DNA from: SB11 sp943370295
Lineage (GTDB): Bacteria > Bacteroidota > Bacteroidia > UBA8524
NCBI GenBank assembly: GCA_943370295.1
Contig: CALRQL020000014.1
Location: 28,457 to 92,456, forward strand
Length of the DNA stretch: 64,000 nucleotides
Direction: 5' to 3'
Shown: positions 9,211 to 17,267 of the stretch, piece by piece
How positions within the stretch are numbered: position 1 is the first letter of the stretch
Layout: every line of letters begins with the position of its first letter
Translations under genes and position numbers: made by a program
Notes under the pieces: generated by a model
Told to the model about the DNA's origin: nothing
The model's input: the letters and a program-made list of their open reading frames with translations, nothing else
Database searches by the model: none

Positions 9211-9224
9211 GCCCCTTACGGGGC
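9211..9224 (-). terminator. Terminator after the third lipoprotein gene
   Basis: Perfect GCCCC/GGGGC stem with a TTAC loop. On the minus strand it is followed by seven T. It separates the 9260-9691 gene from the two downstream lipoproteins, so these may need their own promoter. Confidence 0.85.
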
Positions 9225-9259
9225 CAAGCAGATAATCAAAAGTTTGTATTTTAAATATT

Positions 9260-9691
9260 TTATCTTGTGCCGCACCAACCTCCAGCTCCGGTACCGCAAC
9301 GCTCTTCTTGCTTTGATATGCAAGTTATGCGGGCTTTTTGGGGCACTACGCAACCTCCGGGTAAAATACTTTGGTTTGTTGGGCAAGCACCTTCTTCTGT
9401 TGAAATTAATTTGTACGTTAAAGTTATGGGCATACCATCATAGATCTCGTTTTGTTTTATGGTGTTACCTTCAACAACACAAGGATAAATAAGACTGCCG
9501 TCTTCAACGCGAATGAAATACTCGCCGTAAAAGGTTGCAAAACCTTCGGCACGCTCAAAATTACCTGTTAGCTCACACTGAGTTACAGGGGGCGCTGATG
9601 GTTCGCTTTTGCAAGAGGTTACTAAAATAGCAGCCATAATAGCAATTGCTGTCACCGCTTTTTTGGGATTTAATACAGATAACAAATTCAT
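9260..9691 (-). CDS. Cysteine-rich lipoprotein, paralogue of neighbours
   Basis: I start at the ATG at 9691 (143 residues), because the longer frame adds 18 polar residues ahead of a normal lipoprotein signal (lipobox ending Cys27, LVTSC). The mature part has the shared domain: QCELTGNF, YFIRVEDGSLIYPC, IYDGMPITLTYKLI, a Cys pair and ARITCIS. It ends with a small Cys/Gly tail (CGTGAGGWCGTR) not found in the other two. It lies directly downstream of the anti-sigma/beta-barrel gene (57 bases), so its expression may follow that operon. Confidence 0.75.
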   Translation of the reverse strand: MNLLSVLNPKKAVTAIAIMAAILVTSCKSEPSAPPVTQCELTGNFERAEGFATFYGEYFIRVEDGSLIYPCVVEGNTIKQNEIYDGMPITLTYKLISTEEGACPTNQSILPGGCVVPQKARITCISKQEERCGTGAGGWCGTR

Positions 9692-9748
9692 AGTCTTATT
9701 ATAGTTTGTATTTATATGACAAGTATTGTTTTTATAATGCTGCACCGG

Positions 9749-11188
9749 TTATAAATTAATTTTTAATCCGGTTTCAAGCCCTAAAAACAAAGGAAGTTCT
9801 TTTTGTAACCCGTTATTGGTGTTATTATTTACGGGACGTAATGCTGCAGTGGCGCGCGGCCCTAAATAAATCCCCCAGCATTTTCCGGGTTTATAAGTTA
9901 CAAAGCCTGCTACTGAAGCCATAATATTCCAAGTACGGTAATTTTTAGTTTCAGCAGTTGTTACAGTCTCATTTTCAGCCGAGGTTGTTAAGTTAAACTG
10001 GGCCGGTTTAATGTGGTTTTTGGTTTCAGTTTTTGCAGAGAATAAATAATCCAACGAACCACCAATTTCAGCATCAAAGCCCCATCTGTTTTTTTGCACC
10101 GTATAAGTAAGTGCAACAGGTAGTTTAATACTTTGTAAAGTAGTGGTGTACGATTCATCTACAATTTTTTCACCTTGAAATACATTTCTTACCAGTGTGT
10201 AGGGCTGATTGGTAGCAGGGTCGTAATAAGTGTCTTCAACAGAGTCGTTCTCAATAGCAGTTATTTTAGAGTAACCGGTTATTGCACGTTTACTGTACGA
10301 AATGCCTGCACTTACTCCAAAATTGCTTGTAAACTTATAGTTTGCCCTAGTTCCTATATCAAATCCGTTTGCGTATGTATAATCACTCGCATAGCTATAC
10401 CTTTGGAAGTTTGAAGAACTGATGTTGTTTGATTGGGTTACAGTGTTTGTTGTAGGTTCTGATTTTGAAACTGTTCTGTAATAATCAGCCGCAAAGGGAT
10501 TGTAGAATGCACTTATCGTCCATTTTTCGCCGCAATTACATCCCTTACCTTTCTTTTCAGGTTTTATATTTTGAGTTTTAGGGTCGGGCATTTCAACAAA
10601 CTCGGTAGTTTTCTCATCCTCAACAATCTCAGAAGGGGCTATTACATCGTTTTGAGCAATCACAATTTGGCTGCTATCAACAACTGTAGCTGGTGTTTGC
10701 TTTGTATCATCCACAACTTCAGTATAAATGGTAGAAACTTCGTCCTTCTTATCGTCAGTAGGGGTTTCAGTGATGTCAGGTGTGTTAATGGTAGTATTAC
10801 GAACGTTTTTAGGAGTAACCTGTTGCGAACCCGCAAAGCTCTTATCAGTTGAAGCAGTATTGTTAGTAATAATATGTTGGCTGCCTGTTGTATTTTCAGC
10901 AGTGGTGGTGTTGCTTTGCCTTTTATCAGCGGTAACAGGTGGTTGCGGGATAGTCAACGCAGTATTGTCATAAGCGGGCGCCAACGGAGTATTGTTGCTA
11001 CTTTGTATGGCAATGGTTAATATACCGGCCGACACGGCTGCCAGCAAAGGCAGCCAAACAATAAGGCCGCGTTTTTTGCGTTTATTTTCCATTTTGCGCA
11101 TTACCGAAGCAAACGACCCCGAAGAGGGGGTAATTTCAAAGCCTTCGGCCTTTTGGCGCAAAAACTCATTGAACTCTTCTTCTTTCAT
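9749..11188 (-). CDS. Probable anti-sigma factor fused to an outer-membrane beta-barrel domain
   Basis: A 479-residue protein with three parts. Residues 1-40 are a soluble helical head (MKEEEFNEFLRQKAEGFEI). One membrane helix follows at about 42-62 (IVWLPLLAAVSAGILTIAI). A long Thr/Asn/Asp-rich linker of ~150 residues leads to a C-terminal ~260-residue beta-strand domain ending in LGLETGLKINL, like PorT/OmpA-type barrels. The head overlaps the sigma-factor gene by 23 bases, the classic sigma/anti-sigma arrangement. A Cys pair (GCNCGEKW) precedes the barrel. I infer that the barrel senses the outer membrane while the head holds the sigma factor; the topology is not proven. Confidence 0.75.
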   Translation of the reverse strand: MKEEEFNEFLRQKAEGFEITPSSGSFASVMRKMENKRKKRGLIVWLPLLAAVSAGILTIAIQSSNNTPLAPAYDNTALTIPQPPVTADKRQSNTTTAENTTGSQHIITNNTASTDKSFAGSQQVTPKNVRNTTINTPDITETPTDDKKDEVSTIYTEVVDDTKQTPATVVDSSQIVIAQNDVIAPSEIVEDEKTTEFVEMPDPKTQNIKPEKKGKGCNCGEKWTISAFYNPFAADYYRTVSKSEPTTNTVTQSNNISSSNFQRYSYASDYTYANGFDIGTRANYKFTSNFGVSAGISYSKRAITGYSKITAIENDSVEDTYYDPATNQPYTLVRNVFQGEKIVDESYTTTLQSIKLPVALTYTVQKNRWGFDAEIGGSLDYLFSAKTETKNHIKPAQFNLTTSAENETVTTAETKNYRTWNIMASVAGFVTYKPGKCWGIYLGPRATAALRPVNNNTNNGLQKELPLFLGLETGLKINL

Positions 11189-11771
11189 AATGCTGTTCAG
11201 TTTTTTTTAGCGAATCAAGTTTCTTACGTAAGAATTCTTTTGCACGGGCAAATTGTGAACGCGAAGTACTTTCTGTTATTCCCAACTGTTCTGCAATTTC
11301 CTTGTGCGCATACCCCTCAATGGCAAACATATTCAGCACTACTCTATATCCTGCTGGCAGTTGCTGTATGCACCCCATCAGTATTTCGGCATCTATATCG
11401 TGAAGCTGAATTACTGATACATCCAGCGCGTTTTCTGCTACTGATATATCTTCTTCCATGCGTAGCCGGCGAGTACTTTTAAGGTGATTAAGGGCGGTAT
11501 TCACCATAATGCGCTTTATCCATGCTTCTAAAGAACTTTCGCGTCTAAAACTTGCTAAATTGTTAAATACCTTAACAAAACCATCCTGCATCACATCTTC
11601 GGCCTCGTGAGCCGTTTGTGTATAGCGGAAGCATACACCCAGCATTTTGGGCGCGTATTTGTCAAAAAGCCTGTTTTGGGCGGCTCTTTTGCCGGCTAAA
11701 CAGTCTTTTATCAATTGGTCTTCCTGCTGTGTAATCACCCTCGATGGTTTTTGTGTTTGTGTATTTGACAT
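11166..11771 (-). CDS. ECF-type RNA polymerase sigma-70 factor
   Basis: A 201-residue sigma factor. Region 2 spans about residues 20-95 with the core-binding motif FDKYAPKMLGVCFRYTQTA and AEDVMQDGFVKVFNNL. Region 4 spans about 125-190 with LPAGYRVVLNMFAIEGYAHKE and the recognition helix GITESTSRSQFARAKEFLRK. Its 3' end overlaps the anti-sigma/beta-barrel gene by 23 bases, implying translational coupling. It probably activates its own operon in response to an envelope signal. Target genes are unknown; the adjacent lipoproteins are candidates. Confidence 0.93.
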   Translation of the reverse strand: MSNTQTQKPSRVITQQEDQLIKDCLAGKRAAQNRLFDKYAPKMLGVCFRYTQTAHEAEDVMQDGFVKVFNNLASFRRESSLEAWIKRIMVNTALNHLKSTRRLRMEEDISVAENALDVSVIQLHDIDAEILMGCIQQLPAGYRVVLNMFAIEGYAHKEIAEQLGITESTSRSQFARAKEFLRKKLDSLKKTEQHYERRRVQ

Positions 11772-11818
11772 GCTGAGTTATGGAAACGCTGCTTTAGTTT
11801 GTTATCAAATACAAAAAA

Positions 11819-11851
11819 ATAAGCCCCCACCCTCACAGGGCAGGGGCTTAT
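11819..11851 (-). terminator. Terminator of the Omp28-like gene
   Basis: ATAAGCCCC/GGGGCTTAT arms with an inner CCCT/AGGG stem. On the minus strand seven T follow. It lies 16 bases past the stop codon at 11868. Confidence 0.9.
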
Positions 11852-11867
11852 TTGTAAAAAAATAGTA

Positions 11868-14015
11868 TTAGTTGTTAACTACAAACTTGCTTACACCGGC
11901 AACTTGATTGTCAACTTTAATTTGTACAACGTACAAACCGTTTTTAAGACCCGATGCATCAAACGATGCAAAGTGTTGACCTGATGTGAAGCTTCCTTCT
12001 TTCACAGTAAGTACTTTAACACCCAGCATATCATATACTTCTATGCTTGCTTCAGCAGCATTATCAAAAGTAAAATCAACAGTTGTTAAACCTGATGCAG
12101 GGTTAGGGTATACATTAGTAGCTACGCTGTTTTTGCTCACGCTTTCAACGCTGTTGTAACCGCCAAACAAGCTCACTTCAGTAGCATTAATTACTTGACG
12201 TTTTACTGCGTTGTCATCGTAGTATGATACAAAAGCAACCAAATCAATAAAGTCTGCTTTGTTCATGCTCCTTCTTGCAGTTGTTTCGTTAGGAAGAGTA
12301 ACGCTGGTTTCAGCAGGAAGAGTGTATGAGTAAGTTTGAGTATAAGTAGCATTAGGAGCCACCAATGAAGGTACTACACCTTGTGTACCCCAAGCACCAG
12401 AAACAATGCTACGAACTACGTGCTCGTGGCTGTATCCGATAATAGGGTCGGGTTGGTTGTATAGAGGATGGCCTGCGCCACCTGCTGCTGCACCGGCACT
12501 GCTATAGTAGTTACGTTGGTTAAAGTTACTATTGTTAGCACCAACAATTGCGTTTTCAACAACCATTGCATGAATGCGGATATCACCTTTTACATAGTCA
12601 ACCGATTTCACTTCAACTGTAAAGTCAATTTTACGGCTTGCAGGGTCAAAAGTTTTTGAGGTAATTTTAATTTCAAGAGGAGCAGGTACGTTTGCTTGTG
12701 TAGCAACCCTGTTTGCCCATAAACCGCGGTTTTGTCCAACGGTAGCTTCACCTGCAAACAAAGTACGGTCAATCATGCCATAAGGATAACCGGTAGCATA
12801 AGTACTGTTTACAGTGTTACTGTTAGTGTTGGTCATGCCATCACCATTGTGGTGCATAACAGCAACAACAGAAGGCGTTTGGGTTTTGATATCTTTCATG
12901 CGAAGGTGTCCGTCGGGGCAGTATCCGCACCAAGCACCCGTACCTTCTTCAACCAATACATTTTTAGTTCCTGAGATGCCATTGTTTACAAACACAGAAG
13001 TTGTAATTTCATCATTAGCATTGTTTTCGTCAGCATTGTCGTTAATCTCACTCACCCATACTTTTATTGAATATGTTTGACCGGCAGTTGGCAGCATAGC
13101 TTTGGTTGGGTGTGAGAAGTTATAAGTGCCACCGTTTGGAGCAATGTTAAGCGAGGTTATTTTTTGGCTCACAGGGGCACCACCATCAACGCTGTAATTA
13201 AGCATGATAGAGTTAATTGCTGCGCTGCCGTAGTTAGATAGTGTACCACTAATAGTTGCACCGGTTGAAATACTAACAATTGCTGGGGTACTTAATGAAA
13301 CCATGGCCACGTCGCGTGTAGCTTGTGTACCCATTATAAATTCAAATACGTCTGATTTTGTAGCATCGTATGAACCGTTGTTACCGCCAAAGTTACGGTT
13401 TGGGCTTCCGCTAACGGTAGTACCCATCGTTCCATCGCCGTTTTCACAACCTATAGTGCCTGTGAAAGTTCCGAAACCATAACTGTTCACAACATCAAAG
13501 TTACCACCTTCGTACAAACGAACAGTAGCGTAAACAATGTTGCTGGCAGATGCTTGGCCAAATGGTGATGCTCCCATCCATTGGATTACGTGGATGCGTT
13601 TTGGGGCAGTACCATACGTCCAGCTTTTAACAGCGATTACTGCGTTAGCGTTTGGAGTAAATGTTTTTAGTTCTAAATCGTCCCAAAAAGCATAGATGGC
13701 ATTGTTTGGGCCTGAAACATCGGGCAAGGTAGTGTTGGTGCCAACGCTGGTAGAAGCAGCGGCATCAAAAGTAATGTAACCATTATCGCTTACCTTGTAA
13801 GTTGTAACAGGGTTGCCATAAAAGCTCCATGCAAAAGGGATAGTTTGGTCAGCCGATAGCACATCGTTACTAGGCTTGTTAAGCACAGTAGTTGCTCCGG
13901 TTGATGTAAAGGGGTCGAAAGCAGCTTCAACGCCTTTCTTGGCAATGTAGTAGTACTGGGCTTGGGCAATGCCAGCTACAAACATTAATAAAATAATTAG
14001 TACATTTTTTTTCAT
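11868..14015 (-). CDS. Omp28-related protein with type IX type A sorting domain
   Basis: A 715-residue secreted protein with signal peptide (MKKNVLIILLMFVAGIAQA). The first ~230 residues form a beta-rich domain. A CARDB-like segment (TISGTLSNYGSAAINSIMLN) follows. Near residue 360 an Omp28/thioredoxin-like domain begins with EEGTGAWCGYCPDGHLRM, holding a WCGYC redox-type pair. The last ~80 residues are a type A sorting domain (VYPNPASGLTTVDF ... GLKNGLYVVQIKVDNQ). It is probably surface-attached after type IX export. A good promoter lies upstream. The exact role is unknown. Confidence 0.9.
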   Translation of the reverse strand: MKKNVLIILLMFVAGIAQAQYYYIAKKGVEAAFDPFTSTGATTVLNKPSNDVLSADQTIPFAWSFYGNPVTTYKVSDNGYITFDAAASTSVGTNTTLPDVSGPNNAIYAFWDDLELKTFTPNANAVIAVKSWTYGTAPKRIHVIQWMGASPFGQASASNIVYATVRLYEGGNFDVVNSYGFGTFTGTIGCENGDGTMGTTVSGSPNRNFGGNNGSYDATKSDVFEFIMGTQATRDVAMVSLSTPAIVSISTGATISGTLSNYGSAAINSIMLNYSVDGGAPVSQKITSLNIAPNGGTYNFSHPTKAMLPTAGQTYSIKVWVSEINDNADENNANDEITTSVFVNNGISGTKNVLVEEGTGAWCGYCPDGHLRMKDIKTQTPSVVAVMHHNGDGMTNTNSNTVNSTYATGYPYGMIDRTLFAGEATVGQNRGLWANRVATQANVPAPLEIKITSKTFDPASRKIDFTVEVKSVDYVKGDIRIHAMVVENAIVGANNSNFNQRNYYSSAGAAAGGAGHPLYNQPDPIIGYSHEHVVRSIVSGAWGTQGVVPSLVAPNATYTQTYSYTLPAETSVTLPNETTARRSMNKADFIDLVAFVSYYDDNAVKRQVINATEVSLFGGYNSVESVSKNSVATNVYPNPASGLTTVDFTFDNAAEASIEVYDMLGVKVLTVKEGSFTSGQHFASFDASGLKNGLYVVQIKVDNQVAGVSKFVVNN

Positions 14016-14049
14016 AATCCGATTGGTTCTAGTGTTAAGAATTCATTAA

Positions 14050-14079
14050 CAAAGCTATCAATAAAACCGTAATTAGCAA
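14050..14079 (-). promoter_or_regulatory. Bacteroidota promoter of the Omp28-like gene
   Basis: On the minus strand TTG (14079-14077) is followed by 19 bases and then TAGCTTTG (14057-14050), an exact match to TTG-N19-TAnnTTTG. It places transcription start some 30 bases before the ATG at 14015. Confidence 0.7.
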
Positions 14080-14283
14080 CCCGTAACCAATAAAATTTTG
14101 TAGCAATGATATTGTTTTTAAGTGATTTATAATCAACTTGTTTTATGCGTTTTATTTTGGCTAATGGTTGATAAGGTAAATAGATATTCAATACCACAAT
14201 ACAAGTAATATAAAGTGGCTATCGGTTGATAGAATTGATAAATGAAAATATTAATTATAGTGTGTTTAACACCAAACTTGAAC

Positions 14284-14877
14284 TCATTTAATCTCCTTTA
14301 GTTCGATAGTCCATCCCAAGTCCATTTTCAATATGATAGGGAATTTCTCGTTTTCCCAAACAGTTATTGTTTGGTTATCTGTAAGCGATTTAAGGTTGCT
14401 TACCTTCATGTCCAATGATTTACCCTTGTAGCTTATTTTGTGTGCTTCCCCATCTTCTCTAAAAAAACCCGTAGCTTCATCATTATCTAATGAAATCAGT
14501 ACCATTTCATCTTCGTTGTGCATTTCTCGCCACATTGTGCGGCTAACCCACACACTGGTTTGGTCATCCAGTCGGGCTGTATCATTTGCAAAATAGTTAA
14601 ACAAACCTGCAGCACTCTCAACAGCGTCTTCGGTCATAATCACTGTACCCTTCTTATTAATTGGGGCGGTCATCCTCCAGTCAAAAGTTATCCCGTCATC
14701 AAGCTTTTTCACAGTAACAATAAACTGGTACTTGGCTGTGGCAGTAGTTACCTCATACACAAGTTGTGTGCCCACAGCTATTTGTGCAGGGGTGCCATCA
14801 GTAGTAGGCTCGGTTTGGGCAATCAATCCTTTGGCAAAGGCCAATATGCACAAAAAAAACAAACCAACGTTTTTCAT
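14284..14877 (-). CDS. Secreted protein, unknown (197 aa)
   Basis: I start at the ATG at 14877, since it gives a good signal peptide (MKNVGLFFLCILAFAKGLIAQ); the longer frame adds 13 unlikely residues. The mature protein is predicted all-beta (TQLVYEVTTATAKYQFIVTVKKL; TFDWRMTAP; WENEKFPIILKMDLGWTIEL). It is probably periplasmic. I do not recognise the family. It lies divergent from agmatinase with 143 bases between starts. Confidence 0.7.
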   Translation of the reverse strand: MKNVGLFFLCILAFAKGLIAQTEPTTDGTPAQIAVGTQLVYEVTTATAKYQFIVTVKKLDDGITFDWRMTAPINKKGTVIMTEDAVESAAGLFNYFANDTARLDDQTSVWVSRTMWREMHNEDEMVLISLDNDEATGFFREDGEAHKISYKGKSLDMKVSNLKSLTDNQTITVWENEKFPIILKMDLGWTIELKEIK

Positions 14878-15020
14878 AAACTTAATAATTTTATGGCAGG
14901 GGCACGAAGGTAACAATAACCGCCATTGCTGCCAATATGTAAAGTTAGCGTATTTTGATGTTTACAAAAAAGAACATAATTCCATAACAGCCTTATATTT
15001 GCATTTTCATAACATACTTA

Positions 15021-15968
15021 ATGAAATATCTGCATACCGAAGAAAACTTTTTAGGCATAGAAGGCGAGGATAACTACTCATACAACAACGCCACCTTTGT
15101 AATACAATCACTACCCTACGAGTACACCTCGTCATACCTTATGGGTTCTGCTAAAGGGCCTAAAGCCATCATTAAAGCGTCACAATTTGTTGAGTTGTAT
15201 GATGAAGAGTTAGACGCTGAGCCGTATAAGAAAGCAGGTATCTGCACGCTTAAACCTCTTAAATTTGGTAAAGCGGTAGATGCTGAAGCTGTAAAGCTTA
15301 TTGAAGAAAGTACCGCACAGCTACTTGTAGATAAAAAGTTTGTGGTATCACTGGGAGCTGAGCATACAGTAAGTTATGGTTTGGTAAAGGCCCATGCTGC
15401 AAAACATAAAAACTTAACCGTATTGCAGTTGGATGCTCACAGCGATTTGCGTGAGGCGTATCACGATAATCCATACTCGCACGCCAGTGTTATGAAGCGT
15501 GTACACGATATGGGAGTAAATCTTGTGCAAGCAGGTATTCGTGCACAATGTATTGAAGAGGCCGAATTGATTAAAAAATCAAAAAACATTCATACGTTTT
15601 ATGCGCATTATATCCGTAAGAACGAAAGCACCTGGATTGACGAGGCATTGGCTGCAATGACTGATAATGTTTACATTACCATTGATGCTGATGGTTTTGA
15701 CCCAAGCATAATGCCTGCGGTGGGAACTGCTGAACCAAACGGATTGTTTTGGAATGAATCGTTAGAGCTATTGCGCCGCACCATTATGGAGAAAAACGTA
15801 GTAGGTTTTGATATAGTTGAATGTGCCCCTATGAAGGGTACTATTTTGAGTGAATATACGCTTGCAAAACTTGCATACAGGTTGATGGGTTATATTACCC
15901 TAAAACCCAAAGCAAAAGCTAAAACTGTTGCTGCTCCTGCAAAAAAATCAACTACCCATAAAAAATAA
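15021..15968 (+). CDS. speB: Agmatinase (ureohydrolase family)
   Basis: A 315-residue arginase/agmatinase family enzyme. The binuclear manganese ligands are all present: His115 in LGAEHTVSYG, Asp138/His140/Asp142 in DAHSD, and Asp222/Asp224 in IDADGFDP. The family splits agmatine into putrescine and urea, a polyamine route. I call agmatinase and not arginase on the general pattern (GTAEPNGL after the DxD motif); this is not proven. A Lys/Ala-rich tail (residues ~298-315) is unusual. A -7-like element TATATTTG lies at 14994-15001. No arginine decarboxylase is nearby. Confidence 0.88.
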   Translation: MKYLHTEENFLGIEGEDNYSYNNATFVIQSLPYEYTSSYLMGSAKGPKAIIKASQFVELYDEELDAEPYKKAGICTLKPLKFGKAVDAEAVKLIEESTAQLLVDKKFVVSLGAEHTVSYGLVKAHAAKHKNLTVLQLDAHSDLREAYHDNPYSHASVMKRVHDMGVNLVQAGIRAQCIEEAELIKKSKNIHTFYAHYIRKNESTWIDEALAAMTDNVYITIDADGFDPSIMPAVGTAEPNGLFWNESLELLRRTIMEKNVVGFDIVECAPMKGTILSEYTLAKLAYRLMGYITLKPKAKAKTVAAPAKKSTTHKK

Positions 15969-15999
15969 GTTTAACCATTACTAATTTAAAATCTTAGCT

Positions 16000-17142
16000 G
16001 TGAAAGTATATTTTGATAATGCGGCAACTACGCCACTTGATGCAGAAGTGCTTGATGCAATGATACCTGTATTGCGCAACGAGTTTGGAAATCCTTCATC
16101 AACCCATGCGCACGGACGTTCTGTACGTACGTTGATTGAGGATGCCCGCAAGCGAGTAGCAAAAATTGTAAACGTTACACCGTCAGAAATATTTTTTACA
16201 TCGGGTGGTACTGAGGCTGATAACATGGCTTTACGTTGCGCCACGGTAGATTTGGGTATTAAGCACATCATTACTTCGCCTATTGAACACCATGCTGTAT
16301 TACATACTGTTGAAGAATTATCACACAACGGTAAGGTTGTGATGCACCTTGTGAATATAATGCCTGACGGACATGTTGATTATGCTCATCTTGAACAATT
16401 AATGGCCGCATACCCAGGGGCATTAGTATCACTAATGTATGCAAACAACGAGATTGGTAACTTATTAAACGTGGAGCTTGTATCAGCGTTGTGCAAGCAA
16501 TATTCCTGTTATTTCCACTGTGATACCGTGCAGGCAGTAGGTCATTATCCTATTGACTTACAAAAAACAACTATCCACTTTATTGCTTGTGCTGCTCATA
16601 AGTTTAATGGCCCAAAAGGAGTAGGGTTTATTTACATAAACAATAGTTTAAAAATTAAGCCTTTTATAACCGGTGGTGCGCAAGAACGTAACATGCGCGG
16701 CGGTACTGAAAACGTATACGGTATTGTAGGGCTTGCTAAAGCACTTGAGATTGCCGTACGTGATATGGATAAAGAAATTGAACACATTACAGGATTACGC
16801 AGTTATATGATGCAACGTTTGATTGATGAAATACCTGATGTGAAATTTAACGGCGATTATAATGGTAGTTGTTTATATACCGTACTAAACGTATCATTCC
16901 CGCCCAGCCGGGTATCAGAAATGATGTTGTTCCGCTTGGATATGGAAGGCATCTCGGCCAGCGGCGGCAGTGCTTGTTCATCAGGCAGTGATGTAGGATC
17001 ACACGTACTTAATACACTAAAGGTTGATCCCTCAAGAGCTAATGTTCGTTTCTCATTCGGCAAACAAAACACCAAAGAAGAAGTTGATTTTGTGGTAGAG
17101 AAAGTAAAAGAAATGATGGGTATTGCCGAACCTGTTAACTAA
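16000..17142 (+). CDS. Cysteine desulfurase (NifS/IscS family)
   Basis: A 380-residue PLP enzyme that removes sulfur from cysteine for Fe-S clusters or tRNA thiolation. Visible features: N-terminal YFDNAATTPLD, the PLP-binding SGGTEADN and His-His of EHHAV, Schiff-base Lys201 in AAHKFNGPKG, and catalytic Cys326 in GGSACSSGS. The start is GTG at 16000; no better ATG precedes it and the family motif begins at residue 4. It lies 31 bases after agmatinase and may share its transcript, followed by a strong terminator. The IscU, SufBC or MnmA partners are not in the window. Confidence 0.93.
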   Translation: MKVYFDNAATTPLDAEVLDAMIPVLRNEFGNPSSTHAHGRSVRTLIEDARKRVAKIVNVTPSEIFFTSGGTEADNMALRCATVDLGIKHIITSPIEHHAVLHTVEELSHNGKVVMHLVNIMPDGHVDYAHLEQLMAAYPGALVSLMYANNEIGNLLNVELVSALCKQYSCYFHCDTVQAVGHYPIDLQKTTIHFIACAAHKFNGPKGVGFIYINNSLKIKPFITGGAQERNMRGGTENVYGIVGLAKALEIAVRDMDKEIEHITGLRSYMMQRLIDEIPDVKFNGDYNGSCLYTVLNVSFPPSRVSEMMLFRLDMEGISASGGSACSSGSDVGSHVLNTLKVDPSRANVRFSFGKQNTKEEVDFVVEKVKEMMGIAEPVN

Positions 17143-17171
17143 AGAAGTAACTGTAAATACTAATAATCTTG

Positions 17172-17198
17172 AAAAAGCCGCCCTGAGCGGCTTTTTTT
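17172..17198 (+). terminator. Terminator of the agmatinase-desulfurase unit
   Basis: GCCGC/GCGGC stem with flanking A5/T5 pairs, a CCTGA loop and seven T on the plus strand. It lies 30 bases past the stop of the desulfurase. Confidence 0.92.
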
Positions 17199-17267
17199 AT
17201 CGAATAGAAGAAAAAAATATTGCTAATAATGAGCAGCTGAGTTATGTTGCCGCTCTAACTTATAAAT

